Source of the DNA: Bacteroides ovatus
Lineage (GTDB): Bacteria; Bacteroidota; Bacteroidia; Bacteroidales; Bacteroidaceae
Length of the DNA: 64,000 nt
Direction of reading: 5' to 3'
NCBI RefSeq assembly: GCF_001314995.1
Contig: NZ_CP012938.1
Location: 3,534,001-3,598,000 of the forward strand
The number at the start of each line of letters is the position of its first letter. The first letter of the stretch is position 1. Below, piece by piece: positions 45,214-54,796 of the stretch. The position numbers were made by a program, and so were the translations under genes. The notes beneath the pieces were generated by a model. That model had not been told where the DNA came from. It worked only from the letters and a program-made list of their open reading frames with translations, and made no database searches.

Positions 45214-46099
45214 TTTAAAGGAGACATTCAGAAGAGGAAATATTTTCATCCAACTGATTTATATCAACGTAGGCATCTTTCTGATCGGCACGTTGATTAA
45301 CGTTTTCTTGCGACTGTTTGAAGTAAGTACCCCCGATATATTCGGTATATTTGCCCTGCCGGCATCCTTTATCGGATTTATTCATCAGCCGTGGTCGTTA
45401 TTTACTTATATGTTTATGCATGCCGGTATCCTGCATATTCTATTCAATATGCTTTGGCTGTATTGGTTCGGAAGTTTGTTTCTCTACTTTTTCTCGGCCA
45501 AGCATTTAAGAGGACTATATGTATTAGGAGGTATCTGTGGAGGTTTACTGTATATGGTTGCCTACAATGTATTTCCTTTATTCAGTTCGCAAGTGGCGGG
45601 TGCAACATTGGTAGGAGCATCAGCTTCCGTATTAGCCATCGTAGCTGCTACGGCTTATCGTGAACCAAATTACAGGGTGCAACTTTTTCTTTTCGGTGCT
45701 ATCCGTCTCAAATATCTGGCACTGGTTGTTATCGGAATCGATGTATTATCCATCACCTCAAGTAATGCCGGAGGACATATCGCCCACCTGGGCGGTGCTC
45801 TTGCAGGACTTTGGTTTGCCGCCAGCCTAAGTAAAGGAACTGATTTGACTTCCTGGATCAACTGGATTCTGGATGGTTTCACCTCCTTGTTTCAAAAGAA
45901 AACATGGAAACGGAAACCGAAAATGAAGGTACACTATGGAAACAGTGCCACCGGTCGCGAGAAGGATTATGATTACAATGCTCACAAAAAAGCACAGTCT
46001 GATGAAGTGGACCGTATTTTGGAAAAACTAAAGAAATCCGGTTACGACAGTCTGACAACTGAAGAAAAGAAAAGCTTGTTCGACGCAAGCAAAAGATAA
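45194..46099 (+). CDS. Rhomboid-family intramembrane serine protease 2 with a C-terminal cytoplasmic tail
   Basis: 301 residues. Rhomboid core: HAGILHILFNMLWLYWFG, the serine motif VGASASVLAIVAATA (Ser143; GASA instead of GASG), and GGHIAHLGGALAG with the catalytic His. A tail of about 80 residues (RKPKMKVHYGN ... YDSLTTEEKKSLFDASKR) follows the last membrane helix; the DEVDRILEKLKKSGYDSLT part is a known C-terminal motif of Bacteroidetes rhomboids. Starts inside the first rhomboid gene. Whether the altered GASA motif is still fully active is uncertain; it occurs in functional relatives. Confidence 0.9.
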   Translation: MGHIIADLKETFRRGNIFIQLIYINVGIFLIGTLINVFLRLFEVSTPDIFGIFALPASFIGFIHQPWSLFTYMFMHAGILHILFNMLWLYWFGSLFLYFFSAKHLRGLYVLGGICGGLLYMVAYNVFPLFSSQVAGATLVGASASVLAIVAATAYREPNYRVQLFLFGAIRLKYLALVVIGIDVLSITSSNAGGHIAHLGGALAGLWFAASLSKGTDLTSWINWILDGFTSLFQKKTWKRKPKMKVHYGNSATGREKDYDYNAHKKAQSDEVDRILEKLKKSGYDSLTTEEKKSLFDASKR

Positions 46100-46103
46100 A
46101 GGA

Positions 46104-47189
46104 ATGGAACATATTGGCAAATTTGTCGCATATCTGATACTTGCTGTCAACGCTCTCTTCGTGGGAACGTTGATATTAAGCGCTTATAGCCCTTACCTTA
46201 ACCCGAAAATAAATCCACTTGCTTCCAGCTTGGGACTTGCATTTCCGATATTCCTGACGATTAATCTGATTTTTATCGGCTTCTGGGCATTTGTCAATTA
46301 CCGCTATGCGCTCTTGCCTGCCATCGGTTTTCTAATTTGTATTCCGCAGATACGGACTTATATTCCTTTTAACTCCACCACTAAAACCATACCGGAAGGA
46401 AGCATCAAAATCCTATCCTACAACGTAATGAGTTTCAACAATTTGGAGAAGAAAGATGGAAAAAACCCGGTATTGTCTTATCTTGTAGATAGTAACGCCG
46501 ATATTATCTGTCTGCAAGAATATAACACCGCTACCAACAAGAAATACCTGACGGAACAGGACATTAAAAAAGCATTGAAAGCCTATCCTTACCAATCCGT
46601 CCACCAACAAGGGAAAGGAGATGTGCAACTTGCCTGTTTCTCCAAGTTCCCCATACTCTCGATACATCCCATCGAATATGAAAGTAATTATAACGGCTCC
46701 ATGAAATATGTACTGAATGTGAATAACGACACTCTTACATTAATCAACAACCACCTGGAATCCAACAAGCTCACCAAAGAAGACAGAGGGATGTATGAGG
46801 ATATGATTAAAGACCCGAATGCCAAGAAAGTAAAAACCGGACTTAGGCAATTAATAAGAAAACTGGCGGAAGCATCGGCTATCCGGGCTACACAAGCAGA
46901 TTCTGTGGCTAAAACCATTGCAGAAAGTAAATATCCGACAACCATAGTATGCGGCGATTTCAACGACGGTTCTATCTCATATACCCATCGCATCCTGACT
47001 CAAAAACTAGACGATGCATTCACACAGTCCGGTAAAGGATTGGGTATTTCCTACAATCAGAACAAGTTCTATTTCCGCATAGACAATATCTTGATCAGCC
47101 CCAACCTGAAAGCCTACAATTGCACGGTAGACCGGTCTATCAAGGCATCAGACCATTACCCGATCTGGTGCTATATCAGTAAACGATAA
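46104..47189 (+). CDS. Membrane-anchored endonuclease/exonuclease/phosphatase family protein
   Basis: 361 residues. Three hydrophobic helices in the first 95 residues, then an EEP domain facing the periplasm or cytoplasm: IKILSYNVMSFNN, ADIICLQEYNT, IVCGDFNDGS and ASDHYPIW give the catalytic Asn, Glu, Asp and His. Similar Bacteroidetes proteins sit in this place after rhomboid genes. Possible substrates are phospholipids, nucleotides or nucleic acid; not determined. It starts 4 bp after the rhomboid gene, so it is in the same operon. Confidence 0.88.
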   Translation: MEHIGKFVAYLILAVNALFVGTLILSAYSPYLNPKINPLASSLGLAFPIFLTINLIFIGFWAFVNYRYALLPAIGFLICIPQIRTYIPFNSTTKTIPEGSIKILSYNVMSFNNLEKKDGKNPVLSYLVDSNADIICLQEYNTATNKKYLTEQDIKKALKAYPYQSVHQQGKGDVQLACFSKFPILSIHPIEYESNYNGSMKYVLNVNNDTLTLINNHLESNKLTKEDRGMYEDMIKDPNAKKVKTGLRQLIRKLAEASAIRATQADSVAKTIAESKYPTTIVCGDFNDGSISYTHRILTQKLDDAFTQSGKGLGISYNQNKFYFRIDNILISPNLKAYNCTVDRSIKASDHYPIWCYISKR

Positions 47190-47217
47190 GAACTGAAAAC
47201 TCTAATAAAAAACACTT

Positions 47218-49305
47218 ATGATGATTAAAAAGACACTAACCATTTTAGCAGTAAGTTGTATGATGTACTCCTGTGCTACGAAAACAGAAAGCAATCCTTT
47301 CTTTACAGAGTTTCAAACCGAGTATGGTGTTCCTTCTTTCGACAAGATTAAATTAGAGCACTATGAACCTGCCTTTCTAAAAGGTATAGAAGAACAGAAT
47401 CAAAATATCGAAGCCATCATCGAAAGCCCGGAAATTCCGACATTCGAAAATACGATTGTGGCTTTGGATAACAGCGCACCCATCTTAGACCGGGTAAGCA
47501 TCATTTTCTTCAATATGACAGATGCGGAAACGACTGATTCGCTGACCGCACTTTCCATCAAACTGGCACCGGTTCTTTCGGAACATAATGACAATATCTC
47601 CCTGAATGGGAAACTATTCAAACGGGTGAACGATGTCTACCAAAAGAAAGATTCATTGAACCTGACGTCGGAACAAGAACGTCTGCTGGACAAGACTTAT
47701 AAAAGATTTATCCGTTCCGGAGCGAACCTTGGCGAAAAGGACCAAGCTCGCCTCCGCGAAATCAACAAGGAGCTTTCTACACTTGGCATCACTTTCAGCA
47801 ACAATGTGCTGAATGAGAATAATGCCTTCCAACTTTTCGTTGACAAGGAAGAAGATCTGGCAGGATTGCCTGAATGGTTCCGCCAAAGTGCGGCCGAAGA
47901 AGCGAAAGCAGCCGGACAACCGGGAAAATGGTTGTTCACCCTGCACAATGCCAGCCGTCTGCCTTTCCTGCAATATTCTGAAAATCGCCCGCTCCGGGAG
48001 CAAATATACAAAGCTTATATCAACCGCGGCAACAACAACGACGGGAACGATAACAAGGAAAACATCCGCAAGATCGTTTCTCTCCGCCTGGAAAAAGCGA
48101 ACTTATTAGGTTTCGACTGTTATGCAAACTTCGTCCTGGATGAAACCATGGCAAAGAACGCCAACAACGTAATGAGCCTTTTAAATAACCTCTGGAGCTA
48201 CGCACTGCCAAAAGCAAAAGCAGAAGCTACCAAACTTCAGAAATTAATGGATAAGGAAGGAAAAGGAGAAAAACTGGAAGCATGGGACTGGTGGTATTAT
48301 ACCGAAAAACTGCGGAAAGAAAAATACAACCTGTCTGAAGAGGATACAAAACCTTACTTCAAACTGGAGAATGTACGCGATGGTGCTTTCGCCGTAGCCA
48401 ACAAATTATATGGCATCACCCTAAGCAAACTGGAAGGCATACCAACTTATCACCCTGATGTAGAAGTCTTTGAAGTGAAAGACGCAGACGGTTCCCAGCT
48501 CGGTATCTTCTATGTAGACTATTTCCCACGTCCCGGGAAAAGCGGTGGTGCATGGATGAGCAACTATCGTGAGCAACACGGAACAACCCGTCCATTGGTA
48601 TGCAACGTTTGCAGCTTTACCAAGCCGGTAGGCGACACCCCCTCTTTATTGACCATGGATGAAGTGGAAACCCTGTTTCACGAATTTGGTCACGCCCTGC
48701 ACGGACTGCTGACAAAATGCGAATACAAAGGAACATCGGGAACCAACGTGGTACGCGACTTTGTAGAGCTTCCTTCTCAAATCAACGAACACTGGGCGAC
48801 TGAACCCGAAGTGCTGAAAATGTATGCCAAACATTATCAGACAGGAGAAGTGATACCCGACGAAATCATCGAGAAGATACTGCAACAGAAAACTTTCAAC
48901 CAGGGCTTCATGACCACCGAATTACTGGCCGCCGCCATCCTCGACATGAACCTGCACACGATAACAGATGTAAAGAATCTGGATATGCTTGCATTCGAAA
49001 AAGAAGCGATGGACAAGCTTAACTTGATTCCCGAAATAGCACCGCGTTATCGCGTGACTTACTTTAATCATATCATTGGCGGATACGCAGCCGGATACTA
49101 TAGTTACCTATGGGCCAACGTATTGGACAATGATGCTTTCGAAGCTTTCAAAGAACATGGTATTTTTGATAAAAACACCGCCGACCTGTTCCGCCATAAC
49201 GTATTGGAGAAGGGAGACAGCGAAGACCCGATGGTGCTTTATAAGAATTTCCGTGGAGCGGAACCAAGCCTGGAACCACTACTGAAAAACAGAGGAATGA
49301 AATAA
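47218..49305 (+). CDS. M3-family metallopeptidase lipoprotein (Dcp-like)
   Basis: 695 residues. Lipoprotein leader (SCMMYSCATKTES). M3 zinc peptidase: HEFGHALHGLLTK contains the HExxH-type site (His488, Glu489, His492), with the third ligand Glu in FVELPSQINEHW; active-site segments YFNHIIGGYAAGYYSYLW and DYFPRPGKSGGAWM are those of peptidyl-dipeptidase Dcp and oligopeptidase A. Cleaves short peptides; the leader places it in the periplasm or on the outer membrane. Likely the last gene of the rhomboid operon, 28 bp after the EEP gene. Confidence 0.93.
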   Translation: MMIKKTLTILAVSCMMYSCATKTESNPFFTEFQTEYGVPSFDKIKLEHYEPAFLKGIEEQNQNIEAIIESPEIPTFENTIVALDNSAPILDRVSIIFFNMTDAETTDSLTALSIKLAPVLSEHNDNISLNGKLFKRVNDVYQKKDSLNLTSEQERLLDKTYKRFIRSGANLGEKDQARLREINKELSTLGITFSNNVLNENNAFQLFVDKEEDLAGLPEWFRQSAAEEAKAAGQPGKWLFTLHNASRLPFLQYSENRPLREQIYKAYINRGNNNDGNDNKENIRKIVSLRLEKANLLGFDCYANFVLDETMAKNANNVMSLLNNLWSYALPKAKAEATKLQKLMDKEGKGEKLEAWDWWYYTEKLRKEKYNLSEEDTKPYFKLENVRDGAFAVANKLYGITLSKLEGIPTYHPDVEVFEVKDADGSQLGIFYVDYFPRPGKSGGAWMSNYREQHGTTRPLVCNVCSFTKPVGDTPSLLTMDEVETLFHEFGHALHGLLTKCEYKGTSGTNVVRDFVELPSQINEHWATEPEVLKMYAKHYQTGEVIPDEIIEKILQQKTFNQGFMTTELLAAAILDMNLHTITDVKNLDMLAFEKEAMDKLNLIPEIAPRYRVTYFNHIIGGYAAGYYSYLWANVLDNDAFEAFKEHGIFDKNTADLFRHNVLEKGDSEDPMVLYKNFRGAEPSLEPLLKNRGMK

Positions 49306-49315
49306 TTCAGCAAAA

Positions 49316-49346
49316 AAGCCCTTAAACATCAAATATTTGAGGGCTT
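49316..49346 (+). terminator. Terminator after the M3 peptidase gene
   Basis: AAGCCCTTAAA / TTTGAGGGCTT (49316-49326 and 49336-49346), 11 bp with one G-U pair and a 9-nt loop. Short A/T-rich flank rather than a long T run. Confidence 0.7.
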
Positions 49347-49372
49347 ATTACACATGAATGTGAAAAAAAAAC

Positions 49373-49380
49373 TATATTTG
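49373..49380 (+). promoter_or_regulatory. -7 box of secDF
   Basis: TATATTTG matches TAnnTTTG, 90 bp before the ATG at 49471. Confidence 0.5.
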
Positions 49381-49470
49381 CAGCCTTGTATGCGGCAAAA
49401 AGAACTTGTGTACGACAGAATTTAACTGAAAATTAAATTAAAAAAGTAATCATCATAAATTAAAAGTAAA

Positions 49471-52400
49471 ATGCAAAACAAAGGATTTGTAAAGGTTTTT
49501 GCGGTATTACTCACACTGGTATGTGTGTTCTATCTCTCCTTCTCCTTCGTAACACGCCATTATACCAACAAGGCGAAAGAAATTGCGAACGGCGACCCGA
49601 AAGTGGAACAAGACTACCTCGACTCTCTCTCCAATGAGAAAGTGTGGTTGGGTAACTGGACGCTGAAACAATGTCGTGAGATGGAGATTAGTTTAGGTTT
49701 GGACCTAAAAGGTGGTATGAACGTTATCCTTGAAGTTTCTGTACCTGATGTTATCAAAGCACTGGCTGACAACAAGCCGGATGAAGCTTTCAACAATGCA
49801 TTGGCAGAAGCTGCAAAACAGGCTGTAAACAGCCAGGATGATATCATCACGCTATTTGTCAGAGAATACCACAAAGCTGCTCCTAACGCAAAACTTTCCG
49901 AACTCTTCGCAACACAACAGTTGAAAGACAAAGTTAACCAGAAATCATCGGATGCAGAAGTTGAAAAAGTATTGAGAGCAGAAGTAAAAGCTGCTGTTGA
50001 AAACTCATATAACGTACTTCGTACACGTATCGACCGTTTCGGTGTTGTTCAGCCGAATATCCAGAGCCTGGAAGACAAAATGGGTCGTATCATGGTGGAA
50101 TTGCCGGGTATCAAAGAGCCGGAACGTGTGAGAAAACTTCTCCAAGGTTCTGCTAACCTAGAATTCTGGGAAACTTATACAGCTAAAGAAGTTCTTCCTG
50201 CCATGCAATCTGCTGATGCTAAATTGCGTGCTGTATTAGCGCAGGAGACAGATGCAGACTCTACCGCTGTAGATTCCACCAAAGAAGCTCCGCTTGCAGA
50301 AGCTACTCCGGCCAAGAAAAGCGTAAGTGCTGCCGACAGTCTTGCTGCTGCCCTGAAAGGAGATGCTACAACTACTGAAGATAATTCAACAGCTAACCTG
50401 GCAGAAATTAAAAAGCAATACCCTCTGTTGGCTATCCTGCAGTTGAACTCTAGCGGACAAGGTCCTGTGATCGGTTACGCTAACTACAAAGACACTGCTG
50501 ATATCAACAAATATCTGGCTATGCCGGAAGTTAAAGCAGAACTCCCGAAAGACCTTCGTTTGAAATGGGGTGTTTCTCCTTCTGAATTTGACAAGAAAGG
50601 ACAGACGTTCGAATTATATGCTATCAAGTCTACCGAACGCAACGGTAAAGCTCCGTTGGAAGGTGATGTAGTAACAGACGCGAAAGATGAATTTGACCAA
50701 TACAGCAAACCGGCTGTCAGCATGACAATGAACTCTGACGGTGCACGTCGTTGGGCACAGCTGACCAAACAGAACATCGGTCGTTCTATCGCTATCGTTC
50801 TTGACAACTATGTATATTCTGCACCAAACGTAAACTCTGAAATCACAGGTGGACGTTCACAGATTACAGGTCATTTCACTCCTGAACAGGCAAAGGACTT
50901 AGCAAACGTATTGAAATCAGGTAAGATGCCGGCTCCGGCTCACATCGTACAGGAAGATATCGTTGGTCCGTCATTGGGTCAGGAATCTATCAATGCAGGT
51001 GTATTCTCATTCGTAGTGGCTCTGATTCTGTTGATGATCTATATGTGTATGATGTACGGCTTCATACCGGGTATGATTGCCAATGGTGCATTGTTCCTGA
51101 ACTTCTTCTTCGTATTAGGTGTCCTCTCCTCCTTCCAGGCAGCATTGACAATGTCCGGTATTGCCGGTATGGTGTTGTCACTAGGTATGGCAGTGGATGC
51201 GAACGTACTTATCTACGAACGTACAAAAGAAGAACTTCGTGCCGGTAAAGGTGTGAAGAAAGCACTTGCTGACGGTTATTCCAACGCATTCTCCGCTATC
51301 TTCGACTCGAACCTGACATCCATCATCACAGGTATCATTCTGTTTAACTTCGGTACCGGTCCGATCCGTGGTTTTGCTACGACATTGATTATCGGTATTC
51401 TAGTATCCTTCTTCACCGCTGTGTTCATGACCCGTATAGTTTACGAACACTTCATGAACAAGGACAAACTATTGAACCTTACATTCACAACCCCTGTTTC
51501 AAGAAACTTGATGACCAACACACGTTTTGATTTTATGGGAACAAACAAAAAATCCCTTATCATCACTGTAGCCATCATCCTCGTTTGTATCGGTTCATTT
51601 GCCATGCGCGGTTTAAGCCAGAGTATCGACTTTACCGGTGGACGTAACTTCAAGGTACAGTTCGAGAATCCGGTAGAACCCGAACAGATTCGTGAATTGA
51701 TCTCCAGCAAGTTCGGTGATGCTAACGTTAGTGTTATCGCTATCGGTACAGATAAGAAAACTGTACGTATCAGCACCAACTACCGTATTGAAGATGCAGG
51801 AAACGATGTTGACTCTCAAATCGAAGCATATTTATATGAGACTTTGAAACCTGTGCTGACTCAAAACATCACTCTAGCTACCTTTATCGACCGTGACAAT
51901 CACACTGGTGGTAGTATTGTAAGTTCTCAAAAAGTGGGTCCGAGTATCGCAGACGATATCAAAACAGGTGCCATCTATTCCGTAGTACTGGCTTTGATCG
52001 CTATCGGTCTGTATATCTTAATCCGTTTCCGTAACATCGCATATAGTATTGGCTCTATTGTAGCTCTATCATGCGATACCATCATGATTATCGGTGCTTA
52101 CTCATTGTTATGGGGTATCGTTCCATTCTCACTGGAAATTGACCAAACGTTTATCGGTGCTATCCTGACAGCTATCGGTTACTCTATCAATGACAAGGTG
52201 GTAATCTTCGACCGTGTACGTGAATTCTTCGGCCTGTATCCAAAACGTGACAAACGTCAGTTGTTCAATGATTCATTGAATACTACACTTGCACGTACTA
52301 TCAATACATCATTAAGTACATTGATCGTATTGCTGTGTATCTTCATCCTTGGCGGTGATTCAATCCGCAGCTTTGCATTCGCAATGATCTTGGGTGTTGT

Positions 52401-52494
52401 TATCGGTACATTGTCATCACTGTTCATTGCATCTCCGATTGCATACAACATGATGAAGAACAAAAAAGTCGTAGTACCAGCTACGGAAGAATAA
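49471..52494 (+). CDS. secDF: SecDF fusion, protein-export membrane subunit
   Basis: 1007 residues; SecD and SecF are one polypeptide, normal for Bacteroidetes. SecD part: first helix VFAVLLTLVCVFYLSFSF, GLDLKGGMNVILEVSVPD (D1), a long periplasmic P1 domain with a low-complexity Ala/Asp/Thr/Ser-rich insert (about 250-310), then VALILLMIYMCMMYGFIPG and AVDANVLIYERTKEE (helix 4-5 with the functional Asp/Glu). SecF part from about 660: DFTGGRNFKVQFENP and SINDKVVIFDRVREF. Uses the proton gradient to pull secreted proteins out of SecYEG. Single gene with its own promoter and a strong terminator. Confidence 0.96.
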   Translation: MQNKGFVKVFAVLLTLVCVFYLSFSFVTRHYTNKAKEIANGDPKVEQDYLDSLSNEKVWLGNWTLKQCREMEISLGLDLKGGMNVILEVSVPDVIKALADNKPDEAFNNALAEAAKQAVNSQDDIITLFVREYHKAAPNAKLSELFATQQLKDKVNQKSSDAEVEKVLRAEVKAAVENSYNVLRTRIDRFGVVQPNIQSLEDKMGRIMVELPGIKEPERVRKLLQGSANLEFWETYTAKEVLPAMQSADAKLRAVLAQETDADSTAVDSTKEAPLAEATPAKKSVSAADSLAAALKGDATTTEDNSTANLAEIKKQYPLLAILQLNSSGQGPVIGYANYKDTADINKYLAMPEVKAELPKDLRLKWGVSPSEFDKKGQTFELYAIKSTERNGKAPLEGDVVTDAKDEFDQYSKPAVSMTMNSDGARRWAQLTKQNIGRSIAIVLDNYVYSAPNVNSEITGGRSQITGHFTPEQAKDLANVLKSGKMPAPAHIVQEDIVGPSLGQESINAGVFSFVVALILLMIYMCMMYGFIPGMIANGALFLNFFFVLGVLSSFQAALTMSGIAGMVLSLGMAVDANVLIYERTKEELRAGKGVKKALADGYSNAFSAIFDSNLTSIITGIILFNFGTGPIRGFATTLIIGILVSFFTAVFMTRIVYEHFMNKDKLLNLTFTTPVSRNLMTNTRFDFMGTNKKSLIITVAIILVCIGSFAMRGLSQSIDFTGGRNFKVQFENPVEPEQIRELISSKFGDANVSVIAIGTDKKTVRISTNYRIEDAGNDVDSQIEAYLYETLKPVLTQNITLATFIDRDNHTGGSIVSSQKVGPSIADDIKTGAIYSVVLALIAIGLYILIRFRNIAYSIGSIVALSCDTIMIIGAYSLLWGIVPFSLEIDQTFIGAILTAIGYSINDKVVIFDRVREFFGLYPKRDKRQLFNDSLNTTLARTINTSLSTLIVLLCIFILGGDSIRSFAFAMILGVVIGTLSSLFIASPIAYNMMKNKKVVVPATEE

Positions 52495-52510
52495 TAAACT
52501 CCACAAATAG

Positions 52511-52544
52511 AAAAGCCTCTTCCGAACATTCGGTAGAGGCTTTT
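52511..52544 (+). terminator. Rho-independent terminator of secDF
   Basis: AAAAGCCTCT / AGAGGCTTTT (52511-52520 and 52535-52544) followed by TCTATT; the T run is part of the right arm. The symmetric A/T flanks would also act on a minus-strand transcript from the tRNA. Confidence 0.9.
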
Positions 52545-52667
52545 TCTATTGATTATTAAAACAAATAGAAGCTATAAGACGTTCATCTTAAAAGAAGCTA
52601 TTGTTACACTTAAAACTTGATACAATATGAAAGCAAAACAACACCACTCTCATAGATTCTTCTGTAG

Positions 52668-52739
52668 TAGCCCCGAGGGGAATCGAACCCCTATCTAAAG
52701 TTTAGGAAACTTCTATTCTATCCGTTGAACTACAAGGCC
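52668..52739 (-). tRNA. tRNA-Arg (anticodon CCT)
   Basis: 72 nt on the minus strand. Acceptor 5' GGCCTTG pairs with 3' CGGGGCT (several G-U pairs), D arm GTTC/GAAT, anticodon stem GAAGT/ACTTT with loop TTCCTAA so the anticodon is CCT (reads AGG), short variable loop AGAT, T arm AGGGG-TTCGATT-CCCCT, discriminator A. CCA is not encoded. A match to the Bacteroides promoter pattern lies just upstream. Confidence 0.9.
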
Positions 52740-52755
52740 GCTTCAAATTTGTTTG

Positions 52756-52786
52756 CAAAGATAACGGTTTCTGTCGATTTAACAAG
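52756..52786 (-). promoter_or_regulatory. tRNA-Arg promoter
   Basis: On the minus strand TATCTTTG (52756-52763) and CTTG (52783-52786) with a 19-bp spacer; the tRNA 5' end is 17 bp after the -7 box. Confidence 0.6.
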
Positions 52787-52856
52787 AATAAAAATGCAGG
52801 TTCCTTTCAGATATTTCAAATAATTGGCGTCAATAGGACAATAAAGTAGGATTTAT

Positions 52857-52887
52857 TTTGATAATTCGATTAACTTTCCGACCTTTG
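52857..52887 (+). promoter_or_regulatory. korAB promoter
   Basis: TTTG (52857-52860) and GACCTTTG (52880-52887) with a 19-bp spacer; the -7 box differs from TAnnTTTG at one base. The start would be near 52894, which favours the ATG at 52943 over the TTG at 52898. Confidence 0.55.
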
Positions 52888-52942
52888 CGCTCACAAATTG
52901 AAAGTAAAATCAGTTTTTAAATTAAATATAGTAATTAAAGTT

Positions 52943-54793
52943 ATGGCAGACGAAATGATGGTTAAAGAATTGGAGGAAGTAGTAGTACGTTTCTCCGGCG
53001 ACTCCGGCGATGGTATGCAGCTGGCCGGCAACATCTTCTCGAACGTGTCGGCTACAGTGGGAAATGACATCTGTACATTCCCTGACTATCCGGCAGACAT
53101 CCGCGCCCCGCAAGGTTCGCTAACCGGTGTTTCCGGTTTCCAGGTCCACATCGGCGCCGGACAAGTTTACACTCCCGGAGACCGTTGCCACGTATTGGTG
53201 GCTATGAACCCTTCCGCACTGAAAACACAAATCAAATTCTGTAAACCGCAAGGACTTATCATCACCGACTCCGACTCATTCGAAGCCAGAGATTTGGAAA
53301 AGGCACAATTTAAAACCAACAATCCCTTTGAAGAATTAGGAATAAAACAGGAAGTATTGGAAGTTCCTATCTCTTCCATGTGCAAAGAGAGCCTGAAAGA
53401 CTCCGGATTGGATAACAAATCGATTCTCCGTTGCAAAAATATGTTTGCACTCGGATTGGTTTGCTGGTTGTTCAACCGTAACCTTGCTGCTGCTGAAAAA
53501 ATGCTGCGCGAGAAATTCGCCAAGAAACCCGAAATAGCAGAAGCTAATATTAAGGTATTGAACGATGGCTTCAACTACGGAGCAAACACTCATGCTTCTG
53601 TCTCTACTTATAAGATTGAAAGCAAAGCTCCGAAATCAAAAGGACTTTATACAGATATCAACGGTAATAAAGCAACCGCTTACGGACTGATTGCCGCAGC
53701 TGAAAAAGCAGGTCTGGGGCTCTACCTGGGTTCTTATCCTATCACTCCGGCTACTGATATTCTGCACGAATTAGCTAAACATAAATCATTGGGAGTCAAA
53801 ACCGTACAGTGCGAAGATGAAATAGCCGGTTGTGCTTCTGCAGTTGGTGCCGCTTTTGCCGGTGCTTTGGCAGTGACTACGACTTCCGGCCCCGGTGTTT
53901 GCCTGAAGAGTGAGGCGATGAACCTTGCTGTAATCGGTGAACTTCCATTGGTGATTGTCAATGTACAGCGTGGCGGTCCGTCTACCGGTCTTCCTACTAA
54001 ATCAGAACAGACCGACTTATTACAAGCCCTTTACGGACGCAACGGCGAAAGCCCGATGCCTGTAATCGCTGCAACATCGCCGACCAACTGTTTCGACGCC
54101 GCTTATATGGCATGCAAGATTGCCTTGGAACACATGACTCCGGTTGTATTGCTGACTGATGCTTTCGTAGCTAACGGTTCTGCCGCATGGAAACTTCCTA
54201 ACCTGGATGAATATCCTGCCATCAATCCTCCGTATGTGACCCCGGATATGGCCGGCAACTGGACTCCTTACCAACGTAATCCGGAAACAGGCGTACGCTA
54301 CTGGGCTACTCCGGGAACTGAAGGATTCATGCACCGCATCGGTGGTCTTGAAAAGAGCAACGAAACAGGCGTTATCTCTACCGAACCGGAAAACCACAAT
54401 AAGATGGTTCATCTGCGTCAGGCCAAAGTGGATAAGATTGCAGACTATATCCCCGAACTCGAAGTATTGGGTGACGAGGACGCAGACTTGCTGATTGTTG
54501 GCTGGGGCGGTACTTACGGACATCTCCGTCTGGCTATGGACTATATGCGCGAACATGGAAAGAAAGTGGCTTTCGCTCACTTCCAATACATCAATCCGCT
54601 GCCGAAGAACACTGCCGATGTGTTGCGTAAATATAAGAAAATCGTGGTAGCTGAACAGAATCTGGGACAATTTGCAGGTTACTTGCGCATGAAAGTGCCC
54701 GGATTGAACATCAGCCAGTTCAACCAGGTGAAAGGACAGCCTTTCGTCACGAGAGAATTGATAGATGCATTCACTAAATTATTGGAGGAATAA
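52943..54793 (+). CDS. korA: 2-oxoacid:acceptor oxidoreductase alpha subunit (2-oxoglutarate:ferredoxin oxidoreductase type)
   Basis: 616 residues from the ATG at 52943. The gamma-type domain is fused at the N-terminus (VVVRFSGDSGDGMQLAGNIF, residues 12-190), followed by the alpha pyrimidine-binding domain (LGLYLGSYPITPATDILHEL, CEDEIAGCASAVGAAFAGA, TTSGPGVCLKSEAMNLAV) and the C-terminal transketolase-like domain. With the beta subunit it converts 2-oxoglutarate and CoA to succinyl-CoA or runs in the reverse direction, with a low-potential electron carrier. The two-subunit plan with fused gamma fits KorAB rather than a pyruvate:ferredoxin oxidoreductase, which in Bacteroides is a single large chain. 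Confidence 0.9.
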   Translation: MADEMMVKELEEVVVRFSGDSGDGMQLAGNIFSNVSATVGNDICTFPDYPADIRAPQGSLTGVSGFQVHIGAGQVYTPGDRCHVLVAMNPSALKTQIKFCKPQGLIITDSDSFEARDLEKAQFKTNNPFEELGIKQEVLEVPISSMCKESLKDSGLDNKSILRCKNMFALGLVCWLFNRNLAAAEKMLREKFAKKPEIAEANIKVLNDGFNYGANTHASVSTYKIESKAPKSKGLYTDINGNKATAYGLIAAAEKAGLGLYLGSYPITPATDILHELAKHKSLGVKTVQCEDEIAGCASAVGAAFAGALAVTTTSGPGVCLKSEAMNLAVIGELPLVIVNVQRGGPSTGLPTKSEQTDLLQALYGRNGESPMPVIAATSPTNCFDAAYMACKIALEHMTPVVLLTDAFVANGSAAWKLPNLDEYPAINPPYVTPDMAGNWTPYQRNPETGVRYWATPGTEGFMHRIGGLEKSNETGVISTEPENHNKMVHLRQAKVDKIADYIPELEVLGDEDADLLIVGWGGTYGHLRLAMDYMREHGKKVAFAHFQYINPLPKNTADVLRKYKKIVVAEQNLGQFAGYLRMKVPGLNISQFNQVKGQPFVTRELIDAFTKLLEE

Positions 54794-54796
54794 AAG

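Noticed and set aside
52668..52739. Integration site of a mobile element at tRNA-Arg(CCT)
   Set aside because: tRNA genes are common attachment sites, but no integrase, direct repeat of the tRNA 3' end or foreign-looking genes flank it; secDF and korAB are core genes.
52898..52942. Upstream TTG start for korA
   Set aside because: The promoter places the transcript start near it, and family members begin close to the Met at 52943.
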